Origin: Thermomonospora echinospora
Lineage (GTDB): Bacteria; Actinomycetota; Actinomycetes; Streptosporangiales; Streptosporangiaceae
Direction: 5' to 3'
Assembly (NCBI RefSeq): GCF_900108175.1
Contig: NZ_FNVO01000012.1
Coordinates: 1 to 64,000 of the forward strand
DNA: 64,000 bases
Shown: one piece after another, positions 17,100 to 25,180 of the stretch
Layout: each line of letters begins with the position of its first letter
Numbering within the stretch: the stretch's first letter is position 1
Notes under the pieces: generated by a model
What the model was told of the DNA's origin: nothing
Databases searched by the model: none
What the model saw: the letters and a program-made list of their open reading frames with translations, nothing else
Program-made: the position numbers and the translations under genes

Positions 17100-17435
17100 T
17101 TCACCCCCCAGGCCCAGCGGGACATGCTCGAAATCCCGCGCCAGGACGCCATGCGGATCCTGCACCGCCTCACCGAACTCCAGAAGGCGATGGACACGGG
17201 AGACATCTCGGCGTTCGGCATCAAGGCCCTCCAGGGCCGCAACGCTCGTTGGCGGCTCAGGTTCGGTGACCACCGCGTCGTGGGCACCGTCGAAGACGGC
17301 CGGGTGCCGACCCAACGCGGATCAGGGCACGCGAATGCGGCAGATATGGCCGATGGAACGGCCAAGAACATGTGCCAATGGTCGCACTCTCGCCCCACCG
17401 TCATGCACCCCTATGGACGTCGAAGCGGGTGGTGA
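17100..17435 (+). pseudogene. RelE/ParE-type toxin relic
   Basis: From 17100 the frame reads FTPQAQRDMLEIPRQDAMRI, then LTELQ and WRLRFGDHRVVGTVEDG, the core of RelE/ParE ribosome-dependent or gyrase toxins. The frame has no start codon before the first strand: the only start is the ATG at 17124, inside the first helix. After VEDGR the C-terminal sequence (VPTQRGSGHANAAD...) no longer matches the family, where a final strand with conserved Arg/His/Tyr is expected. No antitoxin gene follows. I read it as a decayed toxin gene, both ends altered. Confidence 0.55.
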
Positions 17436-18029
17436 TCACCAGCTCGCGGCGGGTGGTGGTCGTGGGGGATGCAGCAGCCATCTGATGGGGATCCTGTTGG
17501 GGGAACACAAGAAACCCCAGGTCAGAGGAATGATTCTGACCTGGGGTTCATGCTTCCAAGATCGTTTGTCCGTGGTTCGTCCGTGGGACCAGACGTGATC
17601 TTGGCGGACCGTCCGTCCTCCGGGCGGCCTCCGGAAGATCGCCGTTGGCCGGGGACACCGGTGGGTGATCATGGTTGTCCTCGCTTTGGGGGCGTTGTTG
17701 GGCCCGTTCGAAGGAAGAACTTTTGCCTGCCTGGGGTCACTGGTGGTGGCCGGGCGGTCGATATGGCCCGTCTGCGATCGGGGAACGGCCCGTGACGCCG
17801 GGCATGTGCGTCAGGTCCGCTCTGGTGGTTGCCGGGAGGCAGTTCTTCTGGCCGCAGCCGCACGTGCAGCGACCATCCGCGTGGTGATCTGGACAGGCTG
17901 AGCGAGCTGTGGGCTGGGGTCGTTCCGGTGATCCGGGGGCCGGCCGGTGTCTATTCCAGGGCGTATCGGCCAGCGGCCGAGGCCGTCGGGGAGGTGCCGT
18001 GGATGTCGATGCGGTCGGCCAGTGCCTTT
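17436..18029. other. gene-free stretch in the decayed accessory zone
   Basis: No supported gene. It holds one copy of the palindromic repeat (17493-17578). On the minus strand a short frame encodes HADGRCTCGCGQKNC near 17830-17880, which slightly resembles the zinc-like cluster of primase-polymerase proteins, but nothing around it supports that. Confidence 0.5.
17493..17578 (+). repeat. ~86-bp dispersed palindromic repeat, copy 1
   Basis: It is about 80 percent identical, in the same orientation, to 28330-28415. Its centre is a perfect 12-bp stem, CCCCAGGTCAGA paired with TCTGACCTGGGG, around eight bases. The sequence TCGTTTGTCCGTGGT is shared by both copies beyond the palindrome. Confidence 0.8.
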
Positions 18030-18356
18030 TCAGCCGGCGAAGGGTTCGGCGTCGGCCCATTCCCAGGAGGCTCGTCCGGCGTCGACCTCCTGGGCCATCA
18101 ACGCAAGGAGCGGTTGAGGTTGGACCGCGGGCGGCAGGTCGATGGCGACGTGGCGGCCTCTCCACTCGCTGAGCAGGCCCGCCGTGGCGATCTCTGTTTT
18201 GACCCGGGCGATGCGGTGTGCGAGCTGGGTATGGTCCGCAGTCGGTGTCCAGAGCATGCGGAGCACGTGGTGCCCGGACGGCTCGACCAGCCCGGTGACC
18301 CATCTGCCGTCGTCGGAGAGCCGGACGCGGTCGTGCAGGGCCAGTCCATGGAGGGC
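18030..18356 (-). pseudogene. unidentified gene fragment, C-terminal part
   Basis: The minus frame encodes about 105 plausible residues (ALHDRVRLSDDGRWVTGLVE, then LSEWRGRHVAIDLPP and RASWEWADAEPFAG) with natural amino-acid balance, ending in a stop at 18030. It has no good start: the open frame continues upstream to the point where the HxlR-like gene begins on the other strand. I do not recognise the family. It looks like the end of a gene cut by the same rearrangement that truncated the HxlR gene. Confidence 0.4.
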
Positions 18357-18400
18357 GGACGATCCGCGCCGTCCTGGATCGCATCTGCAACAAGTGGACG

Positions 18401-18688
18401 TTGCTGGTGGTGGCGACCCTCGATCAGGGAAGCCTGCGCTTCACCGACCTGCACCGGCAGATCCCGGGGATCTCCCAGCGCATGCTGACCCTGACGCTGC
18501 GTAACCTCGAACGCGATGGCCTGGTCTCCCGGACGGTGTACGCCGAGGTCCCGCCCCGGGTCGAATACGCGCTCACTCCCACCGGCAAGAGCCTCATCCC
18601 ACCCGCGCTGGCCCTCGCCGGCTGGGCCATCGAGCACGTTCCGCACATCGAGGCCAGCCGGCAGGCCTATCAGGCCCGCAACCCATGA
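18401..18688 (+). CDS. HxlR-type winged-helix regulator, N-terminally truncated
   Basis: The frame matches HxlR repressors: KWTLLVVATLDQGSLRFTDL, GISQRMLTLTLRNLERDGLV and YAEVPPRVEYALTPTGKSL. Homology begins before any start codon: RAVLDRICNKWTLL is readable from about 18365, but the only usable start is a TTG at 18401 inside the first helix. The normal first 20 or so residues, with the conserved Cys-Pro, are missing. Upstream sequence belongs to an unrelated antisense fragment, so a deletion or inversion has removed the 5' end. It is probably non-functional, unless a TTG product still folds. Confidence 0.65.
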   Translation: MLVVATLDQGSLRFTDLHRQIPGISQRMLTLTLRNLERDGLVSRTVYAEVPPRVEYALTPTGKSLIPPALALAGWAIEHVPHIEASRQAYQARNP

Positions 18689-18997
18689 CCCGACGCCGCT
18701 TCGCGGCCCGCCGCAGCCATCGGAGTCCTGGGCCGTATGGGCGGGGTACGACCTGATCATGGCCATTCCACGGTGCCCGTGGCGGGAACGCCGGCGGTAC
18801 CACTGCCGACCCGCCGCGGGCAGCAGTACCGCTGGAACGCCTGCCGGGCACCGCCCCGACACAACCCGGACAGTCCAAAGCCGACCAGGATCCAGACGCC
18901 CTCACCGCCGAGGAACGGGGCTTCCCCCTTGGTTGTGGACGTCTTGAGATCTGGATCATGAGTGGTTCGGGGAGAGGGGTCCTGGTGGGGGGCGTTC

Positions 18998-19289
18998 GGG
19001 TATCCGGTGGAGTTTCGGGCTGAGGCGGTGGTGTTGGTCGGTTCGTTGGGCGGGCTGATCGCTCAGGTTGCCGAGGAGTTGGGGTCGACCGCGAGATGTT
19101 GTGGAGCTGGGTGCGCGCCGCCGAGGTCGTCCAGCGGTCCGGGAGGTCGTCCAGTGGTCTGGGGCGGCTGGGGAGTCGGCCAAGGACGCGGAGATTCGGC
19201 GGTTGTGTAGGCAGGTCGCCGAGTTGGAGACCGAGCGGGAGATTCTGTGCAAGGCGGCGGGCTATTTCGTTCGGGAGACGTTGGGGTGA
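18998..19289 (+). pseudogene. IS3-family orfA relic
   Basis: GYPVEFRAEAVVLV in one frame, DREMLWSWVRAAE in a second, and AEIRRLCRQVAELETEREI followed by KAAGYFVRETLG in a third are consecutive pieces of an IS3-type OrfA (helix-turn-helix then leucine zipper). At least two frameshifts lie between them, near 19087 and 19150. The last piece ends in the TGA at 19287-19289, overlapping the GTG of the orfB relic, the usual arrangement for programmed frameshifting in this family. Confidence 0.8.
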
Positions 19290-19760
19290 GCCGTTTCCGC
19301 TTCGTCGCCGACCACGCAGGCGTCTTCGACGTCAGGCGGCTGTGCTGGGTTCTGGGCGTCTTCCGCTCGGGGTTGTATCGGTGGCTGCGGGCCGCCCCGG
19401 TCCGGGCGGCCCGCCGGGCCGATGATGCGCGCCTGGTCGCGTGCATCGGCGTGGTCCATGCCGTGTCCGGGTAGAGGTGTGGGTTGCCGTGGGTGCCTGT
19501 CGAACTGTGGGCGGCGGGTATGGCGGTGAACCGCGAGCGGGTGGAACGCCTCATGCGCCGACATCGCATCATCGGCCGGCATCTGCGTCGGCGGTGTTGG
19601 AGCACTGTCTCGGATGCCTTGTCCTCGCCGGTGCCCGATTTGCTGGGGTGCGACTTCGCGTCTGGCCCGGCTGATGCGCGCTGGTGCGGGGAGGTGACCT
19701 ATCTGCCGGTTGCGGGCCGGTGGATGTTCCTGGCGACCGTGCTCGGTGGGGACGGCCCCA
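19286..19760 (+). pseudogene. IS3-family orfB (DDE transposase) relic
   Basis: SRFRFVADHAGVFDVRRLCW and SGLYRWLRA are the N-terminus of OrfB. A stop interrupts it at 19474. The frame then resumes with AVNRERVERLMRRHRIIG and CDFASGPADARWCGEVTYLP, the start of the DDE catalytic core, including the first Asp region. Homology stops at about 19760, so most of the rve domain is gone. Terminal inverted repeats were not found. Confidence 0.8.
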
Positions 19761-19848
19761 GCCCAAACCCCGCGCCTACCGCCGACGGTTCGTGTACTCC
19801 CTTTGAGGAACGCAGCACTAGTCCCGGCTTTGGCTGCCCCGGCGGGTG

Positions 19849-20700
19849 TCATGGGTTCCAGGTCATAGTGGCGTACACCCGGTCGAAGCGCCGTGCGGCC
19901 AGATCCTGCCGAGCGATCGACCAGGAGTAGAGAGCCATCTCCAGGCCTGTGATCCCATGCAGCCACTGGGCGAGACACACCCAGTCCCTGGGGTCCACGT
20001 CCGCCTCGGAGATGGGCAGCTCGCCTCGTGCCTCCGCACGCGCGGCCTCCCGTCCGGCCGCCATGGACGGGTCTCCCTCGCGGTATTCGTCCTCGGCGTA
20101 TCCGCCGAGCTGGAGCCCGAGGTAGCCACTGCCGTGTTGGATCTCCATCCATACGTCGAGCAGTTCGTAGGCATGGGGATGGGCCGCGGGGGACTTGCTG
20201 CCGGCAGGGAGCCCCAGGTCGCGGACATTGGAGTGGTAGGGCAGGGAGACATCGGCTTCCAGGTACAGCAGCCCCTCCAGGAACTCCCTTTCGTGCGGTT
20301 CGCTGATCCATTCCGGGTCGAGGTCCACTTGGCGCTCCTGGACGGGTGTACCGGGGGGGATGAAGAGCGCGCTGCCCAAATTTCCTTCGTCGATCATCTC
20401 GGGGTCGGGGTTGGCGAACAGAAGCAGCTGGCCGTCCGAGGGCAGGGGAAGGTCCGTCACCGCTTCGGGCAACGCTGCGAGGTCGATGGTGGCGGCGAGT
20501 TTGCACCACGGGTCGGGGGCGTCCGCGGGGAGCATGAGGGGCCCACCGAGCCGGCCTACGACCGGCCCATCACCCTTGTGTTTCAGGATCGCGCAGGGCC
20601 GGGCCATTTCCACCCACCGCTCGATGTCGTCCGGGGGGATGCCCTCCGCCAGGGCCGTCTCTCGGAACCGGCGCAGCTTGTCCAGCATGTCGGGGGTCAT
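19849..20700 (-). CDS. DUF1963 (YwqG-like) protein
   Basis: A 283-residue cytoplasmic protein. VVGRLGGPLMLPADAPDPW, LPSDGQLLLFANPD and the C-terminal GYLGLQLGGYAEDEY segment match DUF1963/YwqG, a family with known folds but no established biochemical role. WVCLAQWLHGITGLEMALYS near the end corresponds to the conserved hydrophobic strand. It lies 70 bases downstream of the leucine-rich-repeat gene on the same strand and is probably co-transcribed. In other genomes YwqG-like genes often sit near polymorphic-toxin immunity genes; that is background, not seen here. Confidence 0.8.
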   Translation of the reverse strand: MTPDMLDKLRRFRETALAEGIPPDDIERWVEMARPCAILKHKGDGPVVGRLGGPLMLPADAPDPWCKLAATIDLAALPEAVTDLPLPSDGQLLLFANPDPEMIDEGNLGSALFIPPGTPVQERQVDLDPEWISEPHEREFLEGLLYLEADVSLPYHSNVRDLGLPAGSKSPAAHPHAYELLDVWMEIQHGSGYLGLQLGGYAEDEYREGDPSMAAGREAARAEARGELPISEADVDPRDWVCLAQWLHGITGLEMALYSWSIARQDLAARRFDRVYATMTWNP

Positions 20701-20770
20701 AGGGTCTCCTGGTGCCGGGTCAGGTCGGACGGTGAAGGCCGTCCGGGTGAGTGCGGCGAATTGTGAGCGG

Positions 20771-22447
20771 TCAGTGCTTGAGGGTGACGGTCACGCCACG
20801 TGCCCTGAGCTCAGCCACCACGGGGTCGGGGGCACCTGACGTCCCGGAGAACCAGGTCCTTTCGGCCAGTTGGACGTGAGTCAGCGACGGCATGGTGAGC
20901 AGGGGCCGGATGTCCTTCAGCGACCGGCAGCGGCTCAGGTCGAGTTCGGCGAGGTGGGGCAGAACGGTCAGAGGGGCGATGTCCTCCAGTGCGGTCGTCC
21001 CGAACTTGAGCGTGCGAAGACCGCGCAGGCCGGTCAGGCGGGACGCGTCCGCCCAGCGCTCGCTGGGCAGGGAGAGCGAGCTGAGGAAGTCCACGATCAT
21101 GTCTTCCGCGAGTGGACAGTCGCGCAGGTCCAGTTCACGGAGGCCAGGGCAGTACAGAAGGGAACTGAGCGATTCCAGATCCTTCATGTAGAGGAGGGTC
21201 AGCGTGCTCAGCGGAGATCCGGTCAGGCCACCGAGGTCCCTGACGGCGGTGCCGTTGATCATCAGTGTGCGCAACGCGGGCAGCCGGCCGAGGCCGTCAA
21301 GATCGGACAGCGTGGGGCAACCGGTCAGTCGCACCTCCTGAAGTGCCGGTAGCTCGCCAAGGCCTTCGAGGGTGCGCAGATCAGGGCACCCGTGGATACC
21401 CAGCTTCTTCAGCCGAGGGTGATCCCCCAGGCCTTCCAGCGTCGTCACCTTCTTGCAGCCGTGTAGGTCGATGGATTCGAGGCGGGGAAAAGCGGCGAAC
21501 GGCGAGAGGTCACGGATCTGGTCGAGGTCGCTCAGTTTGAGGTGGATGAGGCTTTGGATTCCGGCAAGCTCGTCCATGTCCGTGAGAAACCGGCAGAAGC
21601 GGAGATCCAAGGACTCAAGGTCGGGGAAAGCCTGTCCGAAACCGTCGATGGAGCGCACCTTGGTCCAGGTCAGGGTCAATTCACGGAGCCTGCTGAGGCG
21701 CAGCAACGGCCCGATGTCCTCGACGGCACCGCACTGGCTCAAATCGAGGCGGGTGAGCCGGGTGAGCCGGCCAATCGGAGTGAGGTCCTCGACACCTTCA
21801 CAGGCCTGAAGAGTAAGGTCTGTAAGACCAGTGAGTTCGCCGACTTCGGTAAGGTCCGTCACCTCGCTGCACTGGTAGAGGCGGAGCTTTTCGAGCATGG
21901 TGAGATGCCGCAGACCACGCAGGGAAGAGGCGTACTGCAGCAGCAACTCGGTCCTCTCCTCCTGGCGGAATGCCGGAGCGAGCAGGTGCTCGGCGAACCC
22001 ATCCGGGTCGCGGGCCGTTCTCCACAGACCGAGGAGGAACTTGGACGCGTACCTGTCTTCGGGGATGAATCGGGCGGCCAGCTTCAGGGCCTGTCCACCG
22101 TCACCCGGCGCGGACAGGTTCACAAGATTCCGGACGGCCTTACGCGCGCAGTACGCCGGGGCCGACAGGTCCTGGCAGAATCCGTACGGATCGCCGTAGG
22201 CCCTCGCCCACAACTGGAGCAGTTCCCGAGTCGAGCAGTCGGCTCTGCCGCTGAACCGCACGGCCAGGTTCAGGGCCTCTCTGCGGTCACCCAGCGTGGC
22301 CAGCAACATGAGTTCTGAGACGGCATCACGTGCCTCGGCAGGACTCGCGGTTTCCAGGAGCGTTCTCAACAGGTCAAGCCGGGCTGAGGCATTGTCGTTT
22401 CCGCTTGTGTCGTCGGGGGGTGAACCGGAAGAAGTCGGCTGCGCCAT
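20771..22447 (-). CDS. leucine-rich-repeat protein with helical N-terminal region
   Basis: A 558-residue protein with no signal peptide. Residues about 20-180 are helical with two similar blocks (REALNLAVRFSGRADCSTRE and QALKLAARFIPEDRYASKFL), suggesting an alpha repeat. From about 185 on there are some 15 leucine-rich repeats of 22-24 residues, such as LTGLTDLTLQACEGVEDLTP and LPHLAELDLSRCRSLKDIRP. This build recalls the C-terminal half of bacterial NACHT-LRR proteins without the NTPase; no Walker motif is present. The ATG at 22447 is chosen as the Met nearest the fold. A tyrosine-recombinase relic lies just upstream on the other strand. Confidence 0.75.
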   Translation of the reverse strand: MAQPTSSGSPPDDTSGNDNASARLDLLRTLLETASPAEARDAVSELMLLATLGDRREALNLAVRFSGRADCSTRELLQLWARAYGDPYGFCQDLSAPAYCARKAVRNLVNLSAPGDGGQALKLAARFIPEDRYASKFLLGLWRTARDPDGFAEHLLAPAFRQEERTELLLQYASSLRGLRHLTMLEKLRLYQCSEVTDLTEVGELTGLTDLTLQACEGVEDLTPIGRLTRLTRLDLSQCGAVEDIGPLLRLSRLRELTLTWTKVRSIDGFGQAFPDLESLDLRFCRFLTDMDELAGIQSLIHLKLSDLDQIRDLSPFAAFPRLESIDLHGCKKVTTLEGLGDHPRLKKLGIHGCPDLRTLEGLGELPALQEVRLTGCPTLSDLDGLGRLPALRTLMINGTAVRDLGGLTGSPLSTLTLLYMKDLESLSSLLYCPGLRELDLRDCPLAEDMIVDFLSSLSLPSERWADASRLTGLRGLRTLKFGTTALEDIAPLTVLPHLAELDLSRCRSLKDIRPLLTMPSLTHVQLAERTWFSGTSGAPDPVVAELRARGVTVTLKH

Positions 22448-22484
22448 GAGAGGGACTGTATATGCGGTGTGTGACAGCGGATCA

Positions 22485-22664
22485 GCACAGCAGCTGCGCC
22501 ACTCCCGGCTCACCCACCTGGCCGAAGACGGCTGGTCCGCCCCCACGCTCATGGCGCTGTCCGGACACGAGAACATCCGCAGCCTCGCGATCTACACCGA
22601 CGTCAGCGCCGAAGCCGTCGGCACCGCCCTCGCTGAACAAGGCCCCGCCCGCCGACACCGCTGA
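22485..22664 (+). pseudogene. tyrosine recombinase/integrase C-terminal relic
   Basis: The frame encodes QLRHSRLTHLAEDGWSAPTL followed by MALSGHENIRSLAIYTDVS. It contains the Arg of the RHSRLTH box, the His of SGHENI and the catalytic Tyr of AIYTDVS, the last third of a phage-type or Xer-like integrase. Nothing upstream restores the N-terminal arm-binding and core-binding domains. This is a clear sign that an integrative element once lay here. Confidence 0.75.
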
Positions 22665-22830
22665 CCACACTCGCCACATCAGTGCAGGTCAGGGATATCC
22701 GTTGGATTTTCGGCGCGTACTACCGGGACCCCTGCACGTTCCGCTCGCCGGCGCTGGGCGGACGGGCCAGGGGCAGGAGCAGGGCTGCGAGAACGGCCGT
22801 ACCTGACAGAAGATCGGAACCGGGAGGAAC

Positions 22831-23094
22831 GTGCGCGCGGAGGTGGAGTGGGTGGACGCACGGGAGAGGCTGCCGAGGGACGGGATGCCCGTGGCCGCCG
22901 CGACCTCGGGCCGTTACCCGTCCAATGATGCGGACGAGCGCGATCCGGACGCCGGGCAGGACTTCTGGCTGGTGATGCCGATGTACTTCACCACCCATCA
23001 CATCGCTGAGGACGGGCGTGAGTACCGCGACTGCTTCGTCGACTCTGATCGTATCGTCCGCCTGCCGTACGGCCGGAGCCGAGCACCCTTCTAG
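22831..23094 (+). CDS. small conserved actinobacterial protein, function unknown
   Basis: An 87-residue protein starting at GTG with a good GGGAGGA site. It reads VEWVDARERLPRDGMPVAAA, then DFWLVMPMYFTTHHIAEDG and DCFVDSDRIVRLPYG. The opening resembles DUF551-like proteins, and I recall similar short streptomycete hypothetical proteins. It has no signal peptide, membrane segment or metal motif. It ends nine bases before the convergent P450 gene end. Confidence 0.7.
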   Translation: MRAEVEWVDARERLPRDGMPVAAATSGRYPSNDADERDPDAGQDFWLVMPMYFTTHHIAEDGREYRDCFVDSDRIVRLPYGRSRAPF

Positions 23095-23103
23095 GCAGTG
23101 TTT

Positions 23104-24324
23104 TCAGGCAGGTTGTTGCCTCTGGATGAGGAGGTGGCGGGGTCCGCGCAGCATGGCGTTGTGCCGGTAGGGGGGCGGGTCCTGGACGAGGGTGACGGTG
23201 CCGAGGTGGGGGATCAGCGCGCCGAGTGCGATGTGGGCTTCGATTCGGGCGAGCGGCGCGCCGTAGCACAGGTGGATGCCGTCGCCAAAGCCGAGATGCC
23301 GGTTGTCCGGGCGGGTGGGGTCGAACCGGTCGGGCTCGTGGAACCGTTCGGAATCGCGGTTGCCCGAGGCGAGCACGAGTACGACGGACGTGCCTTGGGG
23401 GATGGTGGTGTCGGCGACGTCGATGTCGGCGAGGGGGATGCGCTCGCGCATGTGCACCGGAGGCTCGTAGCGCAGCAGTTCCTCCACCGCGCCGGGCAGC
23501 AGGCCAGGGTCACGGCACAGTCGGTCGAGCTGGTCGGGGTGGCGCAGTAGGGTGAGCACCCCGTTGGTGATCAGGTTGACCGTGGTCTCGTGTCCGGCGA
23601 TGAGCAGCAGCACGGCGGTCTCCGCCAGTTCCTCGCGGGTGAGCCGCATGGCCGGGTCCGGTTCGTTGACAAAAGCGGAGAGCATGTCGTCACTGGGATG
23701 GCCGCGGCGCTGCTCGGCCAGGTCCACCAGGTAGCGGCCCATCTCGGTCCGGGCCTGGTCGCCCGGCCGGTCCCGTTCGGTGGTGTCCTGCTCGGGTCTG
23801 ACGTCGGCGGCGGCGATGATGGCGTCGGACCATTGCCGGAACAGTGGCTCGTCGGTGCGCGGGACGCCGAGCAGCCGGCAGATGACTGTCACGGGCAGCG
23901 GGTAGGCGAAGTCGTCGACGATGTCGATCCGGGGACGGTCCCGGAGGCCTTCGATCAGTTCATCGGTGAGTTCGGTGATCTGGCCGCGCATGGCGTCGAT
24001 CCGGCCGGGGCTGTGCGGCGGGCCGAACGGCCGCATCGCCAGGGTGCGCAGCCGGTGGTGCTCGGGGTCGTCGAGCCGCAGGAAGGGTGGCTGCGGCGCC
24101 TCCTCCTCGAACGGACCGGGGGCCGGGGCGCGGCGGCTGCGGGGGTCGGCACTGATCCGTGGGTCGTGGAGCAGAGCGGTGATCTCGTGGTAGGCGCCGA
24201 CCAGGTAGCTGCCGTCCGCCTGCCCTACCACGGGACCGGCTTCGCGGAGTTCGGCGTACAGGGGGTAGGGGTCGGGACGGTTGGCGTAGTCGGTGATCCG
24301 TTCCAGCAGGGTCTCGGCGGTCAT
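23104..24324 (-). CDS. cytochrome P450
   Basis: A 406-residue soluble bacterial P450 monooxygenase. The I-helix oxygen-binding segment is LLIAGHETTVNLI, the K-helix ExxR lies in AVEELLRYEPPV, and the heme loop is GFGDGIHLCYGAPLAR with the thiolate Cys. N-terminal YANRPDPYPLYAELREAGP is typical of the CYP105/107 type. The substrate cannot be predicted. It is the last gene of a minus-strand row of MFS pump, truncated FAD reductase and P450. It would need ferredoxin and reductase from elsewhere if the neighbouring reductase is dead. Confidence 0.95.
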   Translation of the reverse strand: MTAETLLERITDYANRPDPYPLYAELREAGPVVGQADGSYLVGAYHEITALLHDPRISADPRSRRAPAPGPFEEEAPQPPFLRLDDPEHHRLRTLAMRPFGPPHSPGRIDAMRGQITELTDELIEGLRDRPRIDIVDDFAYPLPVTVICRLLGVPRTDEPLFRQWSDAIIAAADVRPEQDTTERDRPGDQARTEMGRYLVDLAEQRRGHPSDDMLSAFVNEPDPAMRLTREELAETAVLLLIAGHETTVNLITNGVLTLLRHPDQLDRLCRDPGLLPGAVEELLRYEPPVHMRERIPLADIDVADTTIPQGTSVVLVLASGNRDSERFHEPDRFDPTRPDNRHLGFGDGIHLCYGAPLARIEAHIALGALIPHLGTVTLVQDPPPYRHNAMLRGPRHLLIQRQQPA

Positions 24325-24354
24325 GGTTGCGGCTCCTCGTGGACGGGCGAAGGG

Positions 24355-25155
24355 TCAGCCAGGCCGCACCACGGTCAGCCGGCGGTCCGGCAGGTGACCG
24401 GTGAGCGCGACGGTGGGGCCGTGGGAAAGCCCTCTGGGGTCCGGCACGTCGGAGGGAATCAGGATCTCGGCCTCGATCGGACGGTCCGCCGCGCCGGGGG
24501 CGGGCGGGAACGGGGCGGCGGTCTCGATCAGATGCTGGTAGTAGTCGAGCGACTTGGCCATGTTGACGGTGACCGCGGCGGTGACCCGGCCCCGGTAGCC
24601 GTACACCATCGCCAGACGGCGCTCCTTCAGCGAGCCCTGCGCGATGACCACATGGTCGGAGAAGGTGGGGACGCCCACCGACTTGATGTTGAGCCCGAAC
24701 TGGCTGGACCAGAACGTTGGAACTGTGAGGTGGGGACGCCGCAACGGCCCCGGATTGACCATGTTGTGGGCCGCCACCTCGGCCTGTGCGACCGCGTTGG
24801 CCCAGTGCTCCAGGGAGAGCAGCTGGTACTCGAACAGCGGGTGGGGGAAGCGGGAGACGTCACCGGCGACGAAGACGTCATCGGTGACGATCCCGTACAT
24901 GTTGAACGCTCGGCATCCGGCGTCGCAGGCGATCCCGCGCGGGCCCGCTGCCAGCCCGGAGTCCGCCAGCCACTCGACGTTGCGGACCGCCCCCAACGCC
25001 ACGACGCACACCTCCGCGTCGACGTGGCCGGCTCGCCTTACTGGGGCGGGCCCCATGCAGCCGGTCCCGGGGTGGACGAGGGTGAGGTACGCCTGGACGG
25101 ACTTGACGCTGAGACGCGGCGTCTCGGCGATCTGCCGGTCGGCGCGGAGGCTCAC
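24355..25155 (-). pseudogene. FAD-dependent ferredoxin reductase-like gene, 5'-truncated
   Basis: Homology to class-I-like FAD/NAD reductases starts only at about 25027 (HVDAEVCVVALGAVRNVEWL) and continues through TDDVFVAGDVSRFPHP, HWANAVAQAEVAAHNM and the C-terminal VPTFWSSQFGLNIKSVG domain. The first 43 residues of the frame are out-of-register sequence, and both GxGxxG dinucleotide-binding motifs are absent. About 200 N-terminal residues are therefore missing. The gene lies between the MFS and P450 genes and was probably the P450's electron donor. It is unlikely to work as it stands. Confidence 0.75.
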
Positions 25156-25180
25156 CGCGGTCGGTCCGACGCGGCGGTGC

